Part shown: positions 17,137-26,432 of the stretch, one piece after another
Numbering within the stretch: the stretch's first letter is position 1
Layout of the letters: every line of letters begins with the position of its first letter
DNA from: Streptomyces showdoensis
GTDB lineage: Bacteria; Actinomycetota; Actinomycetes; Streptomycetales; Streptomycetaceae
Reading direction: 5' to 3'
DNA length: 64,000 nt
Assembly (NCBI RefSeq): GCF_039535475.1
Contig: NZ_BAAAXG010000012.1
Location: forward strand, 1-64,000
Position numbers and translations under genes: made by a program
Notes under the pieces: generated by a model
Database searches by the model: none
Seen by the model: only the letters and a program-made list of their open reading frames with translations
What the model was told of the DNA's origin: nothing

Positions 17137-19470
17137 TCACCGCGCCGCCGCTCCCTCCCCCCGCGCCGCCAGCTCCGCCCGGACGGTGCGCGCCGCGGCC
17201 ACCAGGTTCTCCAGCGCCGCCCGCGTCTCCGGCCAGGTGCGCGTCTTCAGGCCGCAGTCCGGGTTGACCCACAGCCGGTCGGCGGGGATCGCCGCGAGCC
17301 CCGTCCGCAGCAGCTCGGCCGCCTCTTCCGGGCCCGGCACCCGGGGGGAGTGGATGTCGTACACCCCGGGACCCGCCTCGCGCGGGTAGCCGTGGCCGGC
17401 CAGCTCGCGCGCCACCTGCATGTGCGAACGGGCCGCCTCCAGGCTGATCACGTCCGCGTCCAGCTCGTCGATGGCGCCGATGACGTCACCGAACTCGGCG
17501 TAGCACATGTGGGTGTGGATCTGGGTGTCCGGCCGCACCCCGCTCGTCGCGAGCCGGAACGCCTCCGTCGCCCACGCCAGGTACTCCGCCCGCCCCGCCG
17601 CGCGCAGCGGCAGCGTCTCCCGCAGCGCCGGCTCGTCCACCTGCACGACCGAGGTCCCCGCCGCCTCCAGGTCGCCGACCTCGTCCCGCAGCGCGAGCGC
17701 CACCTGCCGGGCCGTCTCCGCGAGCGGCTGGTCGTCCCGGACGAACGACCAGGCCAGCATCGTCACCGGCCCCGTCAGCATCCCCTTCACCGGCCGCGAG
17801 GTCAGCGACTGCGCGTACGCCGTCCAGCGCACCGTCATCGGCGCCGGCCGCGACACGTCCCCGGCCAGCACCGGCGGCCGGACGTACCGCGTGCCGTACG
17901 ACTGCACCCAGCCGTGCCGAGTCGCGAGATAGCCGTCCAGCCGCTCGGCGAAGTACTGCACCATGTCGTTGCGCTCGGGCTCCCCGTGCACCAGGACGTC
18001 CAGGCCCGCCTTCTCCTGGAACGCCACCACCTCCCGCACCTCCGCCTCGATCCGCCCCTCGTACGCGGCCGCGTCGATCCGCCCCGCGCGCAGGTCGGCC
18101 CGGGCCGAGCGCAGCTCCGTCGTCTGCGGGAAGGAACCGATCGTGGTCGTCGGCAGCAGCGGCAGCCGCAGCTGCGCCCGCTGGGCGGCGGCCCGCTCGA
18201 TGTACGGCTGCGCCCGGCGGGCGTCCTCCTCGGTGACCGCCGCCGTCCGCGCCCGCACCGCCGGGTCGCGGGTCAGCGCGGAGGCGGTACGGGAGGCCAG
18301 CGCGGCCCGGTTCGCGGCGAGCCGGGCGGTGACCGCGCCGGGCCCCTCGGCGAGCCCCCGGGCCAGCGTCGCGACCTCCTCCGACTTCTGCCGGGCGAAC
18401 GCCAGCCAGCGCGCGACCTGCGGATCGACCTCCCGCTCGGCCGCCGCGTCCAGCGGCACGTGGAGCAGCGAGCAGGAGGCGGCCACGTCGACCCGGCCGG
18501 CCAGCCCGAGCAGGGTCGCCAGGGTGGCCAGCGAGCGCTCCAGGTCGTTGATCCACACGTTGCGGCCGTCCACGACGCCGGCGACGAGCCGCTTGCCCGG
18601 CAGCCCGCCGACGGCCGCCAGGTCCGCCAGGTTCGCCGCGGCCGGACCGGTGAAGTCCAGGGCGAGGCCCTCGACCGGCGCCTTCGCCAGGACCGGCAGC
18701 GCCTCGCCCAGCCGGTCGAAGTACGAGGCGACGAGCAGCTTCGGCCGGTCGGCGAGCGCACCCAGGTCGCGGTACGCGCGGGCGGCGGCGTTCAGCTCGG
18801 CCGGGGTGCGGTCCTGCACCAGGGCCGGCTCGTCCAGCTGCACCCACTCCGCGCCCGCCGCCCGCAGGTCGGCCAGCACCTCCGCGTACACCGGCAGCAG
18901 CCGGTCCAGCAGGGTCAGCGGTACGAAGTCGGTGGGGGCGTCCGCGGCCGGCTTGGCCAGCAGCAGGAACGTCACCGGCCCGACGAGCACCGGCCGGGCC
19001 GTGAGGCCCAGCGACAGCGCCTCGGCCAGCTCGCCGACCTGCTTGCGGGAGTCGGCGGAGAACACGGTGTCGGGGCCCAGCTCCGGCACCAAATAGTGGT
19101 AGTTGGTGTCGAACCACTTGGTCATCTCCAGCGGGGCCACGTCCCGCGTCCCGCGCGCCATGGCGAAGTAGCCGTCGAGCGGGTCGGCGGCGACGGCGGC
19201 ACGGTGCCGGGCGGGCACGGCACCCACCATCACGCTGGTGTCCAGGACGTGGTCGTAGTACGAGAAGTCGCCGGTCGGCACCTCGCGGACGCCGTCCCCG
19301 ACGAGCTGCCGCCAGGCCGCGCGGCGCAGCCCGGCCGCCGTCAGCCGCAGCTGATCCGCCGTCACCCGGCCCTGCCAGTAGCCCTCGACGGCCTTCTTGA
19401 GCTCCCGGTCCGGGCCCTGGCGCGGGTACCCGTACACGGTGGTGGTCGTCGTGGTGGTCGTGCTGGTCAC
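17137..19470 (-). CDS. metE: Cobalamin-independent methionine synthase
   Basis: A 777-residue MetE (family about 750-780): transfers a methyl group from methyltetrahydropteroyl-triglutamate to homocysteine. The N-terminal barrel begins [20 protein letters not shown]. The C-terminal barrel carries the zinc and homocysteine elements [35 protein letters not shown] and [12 protein letters not shown] 19470 follows AAGGAGAG. The first residues are a run of eight Thr encoded by ACC/ACG. A cobalamin riboswitch lies upstream, so the gene is off when B12 is plentiful and MetH can work. Confidence 0.97.
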   Translation of the reverse strand: MTSTTTTTTTTVYGYPRQGPDRELKKAVEGYWQGRVTADQLRLTAAGLRRAAWRQLVGDGVREVPTGDFSYYDHVLDTSVMVGAVPARHRAAVAADPLDGYFAMARGTRDVAPLEMTKWFDTNYHYLVPELGPDTVFSADSRKQVGELAEALSLGLTARPVLVGPVTFLLLAKPAADAPTDFVPLTLLDRLLPVYAEVLADLRAAGAEWVQLDEPALVQDRTPAELNAAARAYRDLGALADRPKLLVASYFDRLGEALPVLAKAPVEGLALDFTGPAAANLADLAAVGGLPGKRLVAGVVDGRNVWINDLERSLATLATLLGLAGRVDVAASCSLLHVPLDAAAEREVDPQVARWLAFARQKSEEVATLARGLAEGPGAVTARLAANRAALASRTASALTRDPAVRARTAAVTEEDARRAQPYIERAAAQRAQLRLPLLPTTTIGSFPQTTELRSARADLRAGRIDAAAYEGRIEAEVREVVAFQEKAGLDVLVHGEPERNDMVQYFAERLDGYLATRHGWVQSYGTRYVRPPVLAGDVSRPAPMTVRWTAYAQSLTSRPVKGMLTGPVTMLAWSFVRDDQPLAETARQVALALRDEVGDLEAAGTSVVQVDEPALRETLPLRAAGRAEYLAWATEAFRLATSGVRPDTQIHTHMCYAEFGDVIGAIDELDADVISLEAARSHMQVARELAGHGYPREAGPGVYDIHSPRVPGPEEAAELLRTGLAAIPADRLWVNPDCGLKTRTWPETRAALENLVAAARTVRAELAARGEGAAAR

Positions 19471-19476
19471 GGAACT

Positions 19477-19540
19477 CTCCTTCGCGAGTCGTGTGGGGGG
19501 ACCCCGGATGGACCCGCGAGGGCGCGCACGCACGAAGGAG
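19477..19540 (-). promoter_or_regulatory. Likely metE expression platform: ribosome site and its anti-sequence
   Basis: In the metE leader RNA, CGAAGGAG at 19484-19477 is the ribosome site and CTCCTTCG at 19540-19533 is its exact 8-nt complement. Pairing would hide the ribosome site, as expected for a riboswitch acting on translation. The pairing is seen; the switch mechanism is inference. Confidence 0.55.
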
Positions 19541-19640
19541 GCAAGCAAGAGGCAGGGGACACCGCGTGGAAGAACGCCGTGCCCGTCCTGTCGCCGACCC
19601 GCCCTCGAGGTCACCGGAATCTCCGCGCGCGGTCGTCACG

Positions 19641-19852
19641 CACGGGCAGTGGCAGGTCTTCGGACTCGCGAGCACGTCTCGTCGGACGAGACACCTACTG
19701 GCCGTCGCTTCCCGGACCGTACGGTCCAGTGCTGTTGACGGCGGTCGTTCCCACTCACCGCTGCGGGGCAGTCCCGGATTCCCACCGGGTTCCCTCTTGC
19801 GACGCATCCCGCCTGGCGGACGGGGCGAACCAGCTGCAACGGCCACCCTACG
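19641..19852 (-). ncRNA. Cobalamin (adenosylcobalamin) riboswitch controlling metE
   Basis: Read on the minus strand, the element shows the cobalamin riboswitch hallmarks in order: GAGGGAACCCGGTGGGAATC near 19797-19778, ACTGCCCCGCAGCGGTGAG near 19773-19755, GGGAACGACCGCCGTC, then the B12 box GCCACTG at 19653-19647 within GAAGACCTGCCACTGC. Order and spacing fit the conserved core. It ends about 170 nt before metE. Ligand binding should lower metE expression. Confidence 0.93.
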
Positions 19853-19997
19853 CGCAGCACATGGCGGACGTGCAAGGTTTCCGGGCGACGACCTGGTGAC
19901 GGGGTGCGCGGGGGTCGGCTTGGTCCGGCCTCGGGGCCGGCCGATGTGGCGCGGCGGACGCCTACCGGTCGCCGCCCGGGCCCGACACAATCCCCGT

Positions 19998-21099
19998 ATG
20001 ACGATCACGCCGGTCACCACGAGCGCGCCGCCGACGCGCCGTAGCCCCCTCGACTTCGTCCGCGGGTTCCTGACCGGCGCCGTGATCGGGAGTTCGCTCG
20101 CCGCCCTCGTCGTCGGCGTCGTCGTCGAGAGGGTCCCGCTGTTCGTCGCGGGGCTCGTCGTGCCCGTGGTCTACGGGCTGCTGATCCTCCTCGCCGGGGC
20201 ACCGAAGCGCGCCCGCGAGGCGGCCGTCGTCCCCCGTACCGCCCTCGCGATGATCGAGGAACGGCGCGCCACCGGCGGGGACACGAGCGACGTGCCCGTC
20301 CGCTTCGACCTCACCGTCGCACCGGACGACGGACCCGCCTACCGCGTCGTGTTCGTCCAGGACGTCAACCTCGTCGACCTGCCCGACTACCGGCCGGGCG
20401 GCATCCTGGTGGTCCGGTACCCGCCGGACCGGCCCTGGCAGGTGAAGATCGTGAAGCGGCCGACCCCGGAGTGGGAGGACCGCGCGGCCACGGCCCGCAT
20501 CGACTCGGCGCCCGGGCCGGCCCTGGCCGCCGCACCCCCGGAGACCAGCGCCGTCGGCTGCGTCACGCTCCTCGCCCTGCTGCTCGCCGCCGCCGCCGTG
20601 GTCTTCCTCTTCCGCGCCGAACTCTTCGGCCCGGACCCGGCCGAGCGGCCCCCCCGCGCCCGCCGGCCCCACCGCCTCCGCCACCTCCTCCACCACCGTC
20701 GTCTCGGTGGGCTCCGGCACGGTCTCCCTCGGCCCCGGCCAGTCGATGCTCGACGAGGGCGCCCTGCGCCGGGCCGTCGACGGGCTCACCGGGGGCGAGG
20801 AGAAGCGCCGGGCGCTCACCGTCGTCGTCCAGGACCGGCAGCTGACCGTCGTGTTCGCCCCCACGGGTTCGCAGGCCCTCGGCTTCGACCCGGGCGCGCT
20901 GCCGTATTCCCGCGTCCCCGCCCTCGTCCGGGAGGCCAGGACCACCCTCGGCGTCCGCGCCCCGCAGACCTGGCAGCTCACCGCCGAGCGCCTGACCGGC
21001 GCCCTCACCCTGCGGATCGGCGTGACCGGCGCCGACGGCGCCGCCGTGCTGGAGGCGGACGGCGACGGCACGGTGGTGCGGCGGATCCCGGCGCACTGA
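19998..21099 (+). pseudogene. DUF3592-like membrane protein gene with a poly-C frameshift
   Basis: A conserved actinobacterial membrane protein of unknown function. Residues 1-60 hold two helices (FVRGFLTGAVIGSSLAALVV and VPLFVAGLVVPVVYGLLILL), then a soluble domain with VDLPDYRPGGILVVRYPPDR, a third helix near residue 190, and an extracytoplasmic C-terminal domain. The frame breaks at a run of seven C at 20649-20655. Removing one C joins FGPDPAERPP to APAGPTASATSS and on to VVRRIPAH at 21099. As read, the first frame stays open through the next gene to 22052. It may be a sequencing indel or phase-variable slippage. Confidence 0.75.
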
Positions 21100-21185
21100 A
21101 GCGATACGCCGAAGAGGCGCGGACGAGACATCGACGAGACGCCGACGAGACGCCGACGAGGCATGCGGTACCGAAGGGAGCACGG

Positions 21186-22052
21186 ATGGGCTGGCACGGT
21201 TATCTGGCGTTGTGGTGCGCGGTGTTCGGCACGGTGGCGCTGGTCGGGTACGGGCGGTCGCTCGCCGGGGTGACCGGCGCCCAACGGGCGGTCCGGGTCA
21301 CCGGCCGGATCGAGCGGGTCACCGAGCCGCGGCACGGCAGCTCCGGCCGCGAGGGGATAGCGGTCGTCGTCACCTTCCGGGACCCCGCCACGGGGGAGGA
21401 GTTCACCGTCACCAACGACGGCGAACGCGGCGATCTGATCCGCGCCGCCTGGCTGGGGCGTGAGGTCGGCATCCGCTACCCCCCGGGCCGGCCGCACGCC
21501 TTCCGGTTCGTCAGCGACCTCGAGGACGGCCGGCGCGGACTCGGCTGGCCGAACTTCGCGGCCTTCCTGGTCTACGCGGGCCTGGTCGTCGTCGCCGTGG
21601 TCGACTGGGGCTGGCCGTGGGCCCTGCTCGGCTTCGGCGTGCCCTGGACCCTGCTGGGCGTCGCCTACGCGCCCGGGTCCCTGCGCGTCACGCGCGAGCG
21701 CGCCGCCGCACTGGCCTCCGTGGCCCCCGTCCCCGGCCGGGTGATCGCCGTGCTCGAGGACGTCACCGTCGACGAGGACGGCGACACCCTCACCCACCGC
21801 CGGCCGGTCGTCTCCTTCACCACGCACGAGGGCACGGCCGTCATCGCGTACTGCCCCGACGGGCTGAGGGACCCCGCCAGGGCGTTCGGACGCGAACTCA
21901 CCGTCCACTACCGGCCCGACGACCCGGCGGTCTTCACCCCGGACCTCGCGAGCGAACACCGCTCCCGCAGGCTCGACTTCGGCTGCAGCGTCGTGGCCGT
22001 CCTGGCGGGAGTGGCGGCGCTCGTGGTGGGCGGTGTCGCGCTCGCGTCCTGA
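21186..22052 (+). CDS. DUF3592 family membrane protein
   Basis: A 288-residue protein with an N-terminal helix (WHGYLALWCAVFGTVALVGY), two central helices (about 118-155) and one at the C-terminus (CSVVAVLAGVAALVVGGVAL). Two extracytoplasmic DUF3592-type beta domains show the repeated IRYPPGRP/VHYRPDDPAVF motif. AAGGGAG precedes ATG 21186. It is a paralogue of the frameshifted gene upstream (shared YPPxRP element) and follows it by 86 bp, so the two probably act together. Function unknown. Confidence 0.8.
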   Translation: MGWHGYLALWCAVFGTVALVGYGRSLAGVTGAQRAVRVTGRIERVTEPRHGSSGREGIAVVVTFRDPATGEEFTVTNDGERGDLIRAAWLGREVGIRYPPGRPHAFRFVSDLEDGRRGLGWPNFAAFLVYAGLVVVAVVDWGWPWALLGFGVPWTLLGVAYAPGSLRVTRERAAALASVAPVPGRVIAVLEDVTVDEDGDTLTHRRPVVSFTTHEGTAVIAYCPDGLRDPARAFGRELTVHYRPDDPAVFTPDLASEHRSRRLDFGCSVVAVLAGVAALVVGGVALAS

Positions 22053-22074
22053 AGCGGGCCGGAGCGACGTCCTG

Positions 22075-22698
22075 TCAGGCGGCGGCCAGTGCGGGCCTGT
22101 CGGCTGTTGTTTCTTCGGTGTTGAGGAGTGTGAGGAGGGCGGCGCGGGCGCGGGCGACGCGGGAGCGGATGGTGCCGACGGGGCAGCCGATGGCTTGGGC
22201 GGCTTCGGCGTAGGGCAGGCCGAGGAGCTGGGTGAGGACGAAGGCGTCGCGGCGTTCGTCGGGGATGGTGTCGAGGAGTTCGGTCAGGGCGATGCCGTCC
22301 TCGAAGCCGGGCAGGTCGCGGGGCTGGGCGTGTTCGGCGGCGGTCTGCCAGTCGTCGTGGTCGCACAGGCGGGGGCGGGCGGCGGCGTGGCGGAGGCTGT
22401 CGACGACGGTGCGGCGGGCTATGGACAGGAGCCAGGTGCGGGCGGAGGAGCGGCCCTGGAAGCGGGGGAGGGCGGCGAGGGCTCTGAGGAAGACCTCCTG
22501 GGTGAGGTCGTCGGCGGCCTGGCGGTCGGCGCTGAGGTAGGCGACGTAGCGCCAGACGTCGCGGTGCAGGGCGCGGACGAACTGGTCGGCCTTGGCGGGG
22601 TCGCCGTCACGGGCGGCCAGGGCCAGCAGGGTGGTGGCCGCGTCGGATTCGGGGGAGTGGTGGGGGCTGTGTGCCGGGTGGATGCGGGCAGGTGTCAT
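22075..22698 (-). CDS. ECF-type RNA polymerase sigma factor
   Basis: A 207-residue sigma-70 family protein with only regions 2 and 4. Region 2 spans about 42-105 (VWRYVAYLSADRQAADDLTQ, then EVFLRALAALPRFQGRSSAR). Region 4 spans about 145-195 (VLTQLLGLPYAEAAQAIGCP, then VGTIRSRVARARA). ATG 22698 has GAGGA nine bases upstream; GTG 22704 is too close to that site. The Met/His-rich membrane protein gene lies 123 bp upstream on the same strand and may encode its anti-sigma or sensor partner, although no zinc anti-sigma motif is visible. Confidence 0.92.
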   Translation of the reverse strand: MTPARIHPAHSPHHSPESDAATTLLALAARDGDPAKADQFVRALHRDVWRYVAYLSADRQAADDLTQEVFLRALAALPRFQGRSSARTWLLSIARRTVVDSLRHAAARPRLCDHDDWQTAAEHAQPRDLPGFEDGIALTELLDTIPDERRDAFVLTQLLGLPYAEAAQAIGCPVGTIRSRVARARAALLTLLNTEETTADRPALAAA

Positions 22699-22821
22699 CG
22701 CCACGGGTCCTCGGGTCCTTGAGAGGGAGGCAGGAAGGGGGTACGGCCGGCACCAGGGCGCGGCCGGGGCCCGAGCGGCGGCCGCGGGGCGGCCGGCGGG
22801 CTCGGGGGACCGGCTGTCGGA

Positions 22822-23676
22822 TCAGACGACAGCGACTGCCTGGGGAGGACCCCGGGAGACCAGGGAATGCGCGAGGTGGAGCCGCCGCGGCACACGCGCG
22901 TCACCCGGACGCACCGGACGCACACGCGGCCGGCCCACCACGACCGGCACCACGGCCAGCAGCAGCGACAACGGCCGGAACAACCCCGCCGGCAACGCCC
23001 GCAACAACCGGAACGCCCCCCGCTCCCCGTACGCCAGCCACACACCGCTCAACAGCGCGGCCAGCACGTGCGCCGCGAGCATGCCGAAGGACGAGGAGAG
23101 CGAGAAGTCCGTCAGGTCGGCGGCATGCGCCAGGGAGGAGACCATGGACGCCATGTCATGGGCGTCGGACGCGACCGGGAGGTGGGCCATGGCCACATGA
23201 CCCGCGTCGCCCACCTGGACGACGTCGACGCCGAGGCCGGGCAGGTGCGCCATGTCGGCGGGACCCATGTCGGCGGGACCCATGTCCGGGGCCCCCATGG
23301 CCGGATGCGCCATGTGCGCCGAGGACAGGGTGCCGGAGGCGGCGGACACGGAGCCGCCCCCGCTTCCCGTACCGGCACCCGACCCCGACCCCGCACCCAT
23401 GCCGGTGTGCGCGGCGCCGCCGCCCGACTGGGCCCAGGAGAACACCGAGTGCAGCACCGTCTGGACCGCCACGGCAGCCGCCGTCACGGCGAACAGGCCG
23501 CGCTCGCGGGCGGCCGTCGCCCAGGCCGCCGCCGCGGTCGCCGCGAAGGCCGCGCCCAGCACCCAACCGGCCACGGGACGGCCCGACATGAGGATGTGGC
23601 CGGTGGCGGCGAGCAGCACGCAGACGGCCGCGAACAACGCGGCCCGTACCCCTCGCGCTAATCGGCCCGGTCTCAT
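22822..23676 (-). CDS. Membrane protein with Met/His-rich loop, possible metal sensor or transporter
   Basis: A 284-residue protein with three N-terminal helices (about 8-85), a long extracytoplasmic loop (about 90-185) and two C-terminal helices (about 195-245). The loop is rich in Met, His and Asp (SSAHMAHPAMGAPDMGPADM and two more DM/HM groups), resembling copper-binding Met motifs. A direct repeat GGACCCATGTCGGCG encodes MGPADMGPADM. Codon 6 is TTA (23661-23659), so translation may need the bldA tRNA. The sigma factor gene follows. A copper-linked role is inference from composition. Confidence 0.7.
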   Translation of the reverse strand: MRPGRLARGVRAALFAAVCVLLAATGHILMSGRPVAGWVLGAAFAATAAAAWATAARERGLFAVTAAAVAVQTVLHSVFSWAQSGGGAAHTGMGAGSGSGAGTGSGGGSVSAASGTLSSAHMAHPAMGAPDMGPADMGPADMAHLPGLGVDVVQVGDAGHVAMAHLPVASDAHDMASMVSSLAHAADLTDFSLSSSFGMLAAHVLAALLSGVWLAYGERGAFRLLRALPAGLFRPLSLLLAVVPVVVGRPRVRPVRPGDARVPRRLHLAHSLVSRGPPQAVAVV

Positions 23677-23872
23677 GGCGTGCCCATCCTTGCACCCCTC
23701 CCCGTCGACCCGCCCGCCCCCTCGTCGCGTGCGGAACATGCCGCGGAACATGCCTACGCGAGATGTGGTCCGTCCCACAAGAGGGCCCGGGAACTCCCCG
23801 GGCGCCCCGTCCGACTCCTCTCCCCGGAAGCGGCCGGAGACACCGGGCGCGGGTACGGGGGAGGGGTGGCGG

Positions 23873-25051
23873 TTGAGCGACGAGCGCCCGGCGCGCGGGC
23901 TGACCGCGCTGCTGACGACGGCCATGGCGTTCTCGATGATGCAGCTCTTCCTGCTCGGCGCGCTCGGTCCGCGCCTGGTGGAGCGGCTCGGCGTCTCCGA
24001 GACCCTGCTCGGTCTGACCACCACCGTCGGCTTCGGCACGGCCGCCGTCCTGTCGCCGCTCGGCGGACGCATCGTCGACCGGGTCGGCCCGCGGCGCGCG
24101 CTCGTCGCGCTGCTCGCCGTCTCGGCGCTCGCCCTCTCGCTCATCGGCGCCGCGCCGGGACCGGGACTGCTCCTCGCCGCCGTCGCCCTCGGCGGCGTCC
24201 CGCAGGCCCTCGCCAACCCGGCGACCAACAAGGCGATCCTGGCCGCGGTCCCGCCGGCCCGCCGCGGCGCGGTCACCGGGACCAAGCAGTCCGGGGTGCA
24301 GCTGGGCGCCTTCGCCGCCGGGCTGCCGCTCGCCTCCGCCGCGGGCGTGCTGGGCTGGCGGGGCGCCGTGTGGGTGGCGGCCGCGGCCGCGGCGCTCGCC
24401 GCCGTGTGGGCCTGGCACAGGGTGCCTCCGCACATGGCTCCCGCACCCACCACCCCCGGCGGCCCGGCGACCACGGACCGCCGCCCCGTGATCTGGCTGG
24501 CCGCCTTCTCGGTCTTCCTGGGCGCGGGCATCGCGTCCGTCAACACCTACCTCGCGCTGTACGGCGCCGGGCGGCTCGGGATGGGCCCGGCGGTGGCCGG
24601 CGCGCTGGTCGCCGTCCTCGGCGTCGCCGGCATCGCCGGCCGGGTCGGATGGTCCCGCGCCGCCGTCCCCGGCCGCGCCCCGTGGCTGCCCGGGGGGCTC
24701 GCCGCCGGAGCGGTGGCCGCCGCCGTGCTCCTCGCCCTCGCCGAACGGGCCACGCCCCTGGTGTGGGCGGGAGCCGCGGCGGTCGGCGTGTTCGCGGTCG
24801 CGGGCAACGCCGTCTCGATGGTGCTGGTGCTCCAGCGCTCCGCCCCCGGCCGCGCCGGGCAGGACTCGGCGCTCGTCGCGGCGGGCTTCTTCGCCGGGTT
24901 CGCCGTGGGGCCGCCGCTGTTCGGGACGCTCGCGGCTCGCGGCCGCTACGACCAGGGCTGGGCGCTCGTCGCGGCCGAGTTCGCCGTCGCCGGCGCGGTG
25001 GCCCTCACCTGGGCGCTGCGGGACCGACGTACGAGGGAGCGGGTGGCATGA
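23873..25051 (+). CDS. MFS transporter
   Basis: A 392-residue, 12-helix major facilitator. The motif A-like loop GGRIVDRVGPRRALV lies between helices 2 and 3. Helices are evenly spaced, and the central loop (about 180-205) is Pro/Thr-rich. TTG 23873 is chosen because the first helix begins about 12 residues later and GGGGAGGGG precedes it; the first ATG falls inside helix 1. The last codons overlap the ATG of the GH88 gene (ATGA), so the pair may import and process a sugar-like compound. Confidence 0.85.
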   Translation: MSDERPARGLTALLTTAMAFSMMQLFLLGALGPRLVERLGVSETLLGLTTTVGFGTAAVLSPLGGRIVDRVGPRRALVALLAVSALALSLIGAAPGPGLLLAAVALGGVPQALANPATNKAILAAVPPARRGAVTGTKQSGVQLGAFAAGLPLASAAGVLGWRGAVWVAAAAAALAAVWAWHRVPPHMAPAPTTPGGPATTDRRPVIWLAAFSVFLGAGIASVNTYLALYGAGRLGMGPAVAGALVAVLGVAGIAGRVGWSRAAVPGRAPWLPGGLAAGAVAAAVLLALAERATPLVWAGAAAVGVFAVAGNAVSMVLVLQRSAPGRAGQDSALVAAGFFAGFAVGPPLFGTLAARGRYDQGWALVAAEFAVAGAVALTWALRDRRTRERVA

Positions 25052-26166
25052 TCGCCCCGGACTGGGCCGAGTCGGCCCTCGCCCTGCTCGTCCACCGGGT
25101 GGGCCGGACCGCCGAACAGGTCGGCTCCCGCTTCCCGTTGTACGCCGAACCCGGCGACGGGCGCTGGACGACGACCGGCCGCGGCTCCTGGACCGGCGGC
25201 TTCTGGGCCGGCCTGCTGTGGCTGCGCGCCCGGCACCGGGCCAGCGGCAGCCCCTCCGACACCCTCGCCGCCTCCGCCTGCACCGCCCGCCTCGCGCCCT
25301 GGGCCGAGGCCGACACCGCGACCCGCGGGCTCATCCTCTGGTACGGGACCGCCCTGGCCTTCGACGACAAGGGCGCCGACGCGCTGCGCGACCGCGCGGC
25401 CCGGACCGTGCTGGGCGCGTGGGAGCCGCGGCACGGCCTGGTCCCCTGGGGCGCGGCGCTCGGCGGGGAACGCCTGCGGGCCCGCGCGGACGGCGTGCCC
25501 GGCCTCGTCCCGCTGCTCGCCGCCGCCGGCCCCGAGGGCGAACGGGCGGCCGACGCGCACCTGCGCCGCCACCTCGACCTGTGCCTGCCCGGGGACGGCC
25601 GCCGCCCCCAGCCGTCCTGGCGCTACGACGAGACGGCCGCCACCTGGACCGCGGAGCCCGAGCCCGGTCCCGGCTGGACCCGCGGCGAGGCCTGGCTCCT
25701 CCTCGCGGTCGCCGACGGCCTGCTGCGCGTCGGCAGCCCCGGGGGCACGCCCGCCCCCGGCCACGGAACGGGCGCGGCGACCCTGGCCGATGCCGCCGAA
25801 CAGCTCCTGTGCACGGCCGAGTTCCTCACCGGCCCGCTGGTCCCGCCCGCCGACGCCCGGCACCGCGACGGCCCCCTGGACACCTCGGCCGCCGCCATCG
25901 CCGCGGTCGCCCTGCGCAAACTCGCCCTGGTCCCCGACGCTCCCTGGGCGACCGCCTGCAACGCCCGCTCGGACGCGATCCTCCACCGCCTCGCCCACGC
26001 CCACCTCACCCGCCCGGGCGGGATGCGGCCGGGCGGCATGCTCCTGGACGGCTGTTACGACTCGACGCAGCGCACGGCCGTCTGGAACGAACTCGTGTGG
26101 GGCGACTTCTTCCTGGCCCTGGGCCTCGCCGCCCTCCGCGGCGACGTGGACCTCACGCGGGTCTAG
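25048..26166 (+). CDS. GH88/GH105-type unsaturated glucuronyl hydrolase-like protein
   Basis: A 372-residue (alpha/alpha)6-barrel protein. GSWTGGFWAGLLWLRARHR is the GH88 N-terminal signature (TxWTxGFWxGxLW) and GWTRGEAWLLL matches the W-x-RGQAW segment; DTSAAAIAAVALRKL is also typical. Members hydrolyse unsaturated uronic acid ends of oligosaccharides made by polysaccharide lyases. No signal peptide is present, so it acts in the cytoplasm, consistent with coupling to the overlapping MFS gene. No polysaccharide lyase is nearby. Confidence 0.75.
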   Translation: MIAPDWAESALALLVHRVGRTAEQVGSRFPLYAEPGDGRWTTTGRGSWTGGFWAGLLWLRARHRASGSPSDTLAASACTARLAPWAEADTATRGLILWYGTALAFDDKGADALRDRAARTVLGAWEPRHGLVPWGAALGGERLRARADGVPGLVPLLAAAGPEGERAADAHLRRHLDLCLPGDGRRPQPSWRYDETAATWTAEPEPGPGWTRGEAWLLLAVADGLLRVGSPGGTPAPGHGTGAATLADAAEQLLCTAEFLTGPLVPPADARHRDGPLDTSAAAIAAVALRKLALVPDAPWATACNARSDAILHRLAHAHLTRPGGMRPGGMLLDGCYDSTQRTAVWNELVWGDFFLALGLAALRGDVDLTRV

Positions 26167-26170
26167 GCCG

Positions 26171-26202
26171 TGTCTTCCGGATCCGGCCTGATCCGGAAGA
26201 CA
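26171..26202 (+). terminator. Hairpin terminator after the GH88 gene
   Basis: A perfect 13-bp stem, TGTCTTCCGGATC (26171-26183) with GATCCGGAAGACA (26190-26202), and a six-base loop, starting five bases after the TAG stop. A related element follows the small membrane protein region at 54366. Confidence 0.85.
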
Positions 26203-26270
26203 GGGTCCTGCGCCCGGCGCACAACCCGGTGGCGGCCATGCCCCGGCGGATGGCATGCTTGTGATCGCCG

Positions 26271-26344
26271 AGGGGTGTAGCTCAGATGGCCAGAGCGCCG
26301 GTCTCCAAAACCGGATGCCGCAGGTTCGACTCCTGTCACCCCTG
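26271..26344 (+). tRNA. tRNA-Trp (CCA anticodon)
   Basis: A complete cloverleaf. Acceptor arms AGGGGTG (26271-26277) and CACCCCT (26337-26343) pair perfectly, with discriminator G. D arm GCTC/GAGC; anticodon stem CCGGT/ACCGG with loop CTCCAAA giving anticodon CCA; T arm GCAGG/CCTGT around TTCGACT. CCA is not encoded. A strong terminator follows at once. Confidence 0.97.
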
Positions 26345-26348
26345 CCGA

Positions 26349-26386
26349 CGACCGCGCCCCCACCCTTCCGGGTGGGGGCGCGGTCG
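26349..26386 (+). terminator. Strong hairpin terminator of tRNA-Trp
   Basis: A perfect 17-bp stem, CGACCGCGCCCCCACCC (26349-26365) and complement (26370-26386), around a TTCC tetraloop. Confidence 0.92.
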
Positions 26387-26432
26387 CGTACGGGGAGGAG
26401 GGAGGGGCGCGGCTCCGCCACCACCCCGGGCG

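Noticed and set aside
19491..19997. Coding region on the plus strand upstream of the DUF3592-like gene
   Set aside because: The stretch is the metE riboswitch and leader on the opposite strand; the open frame is incidental.
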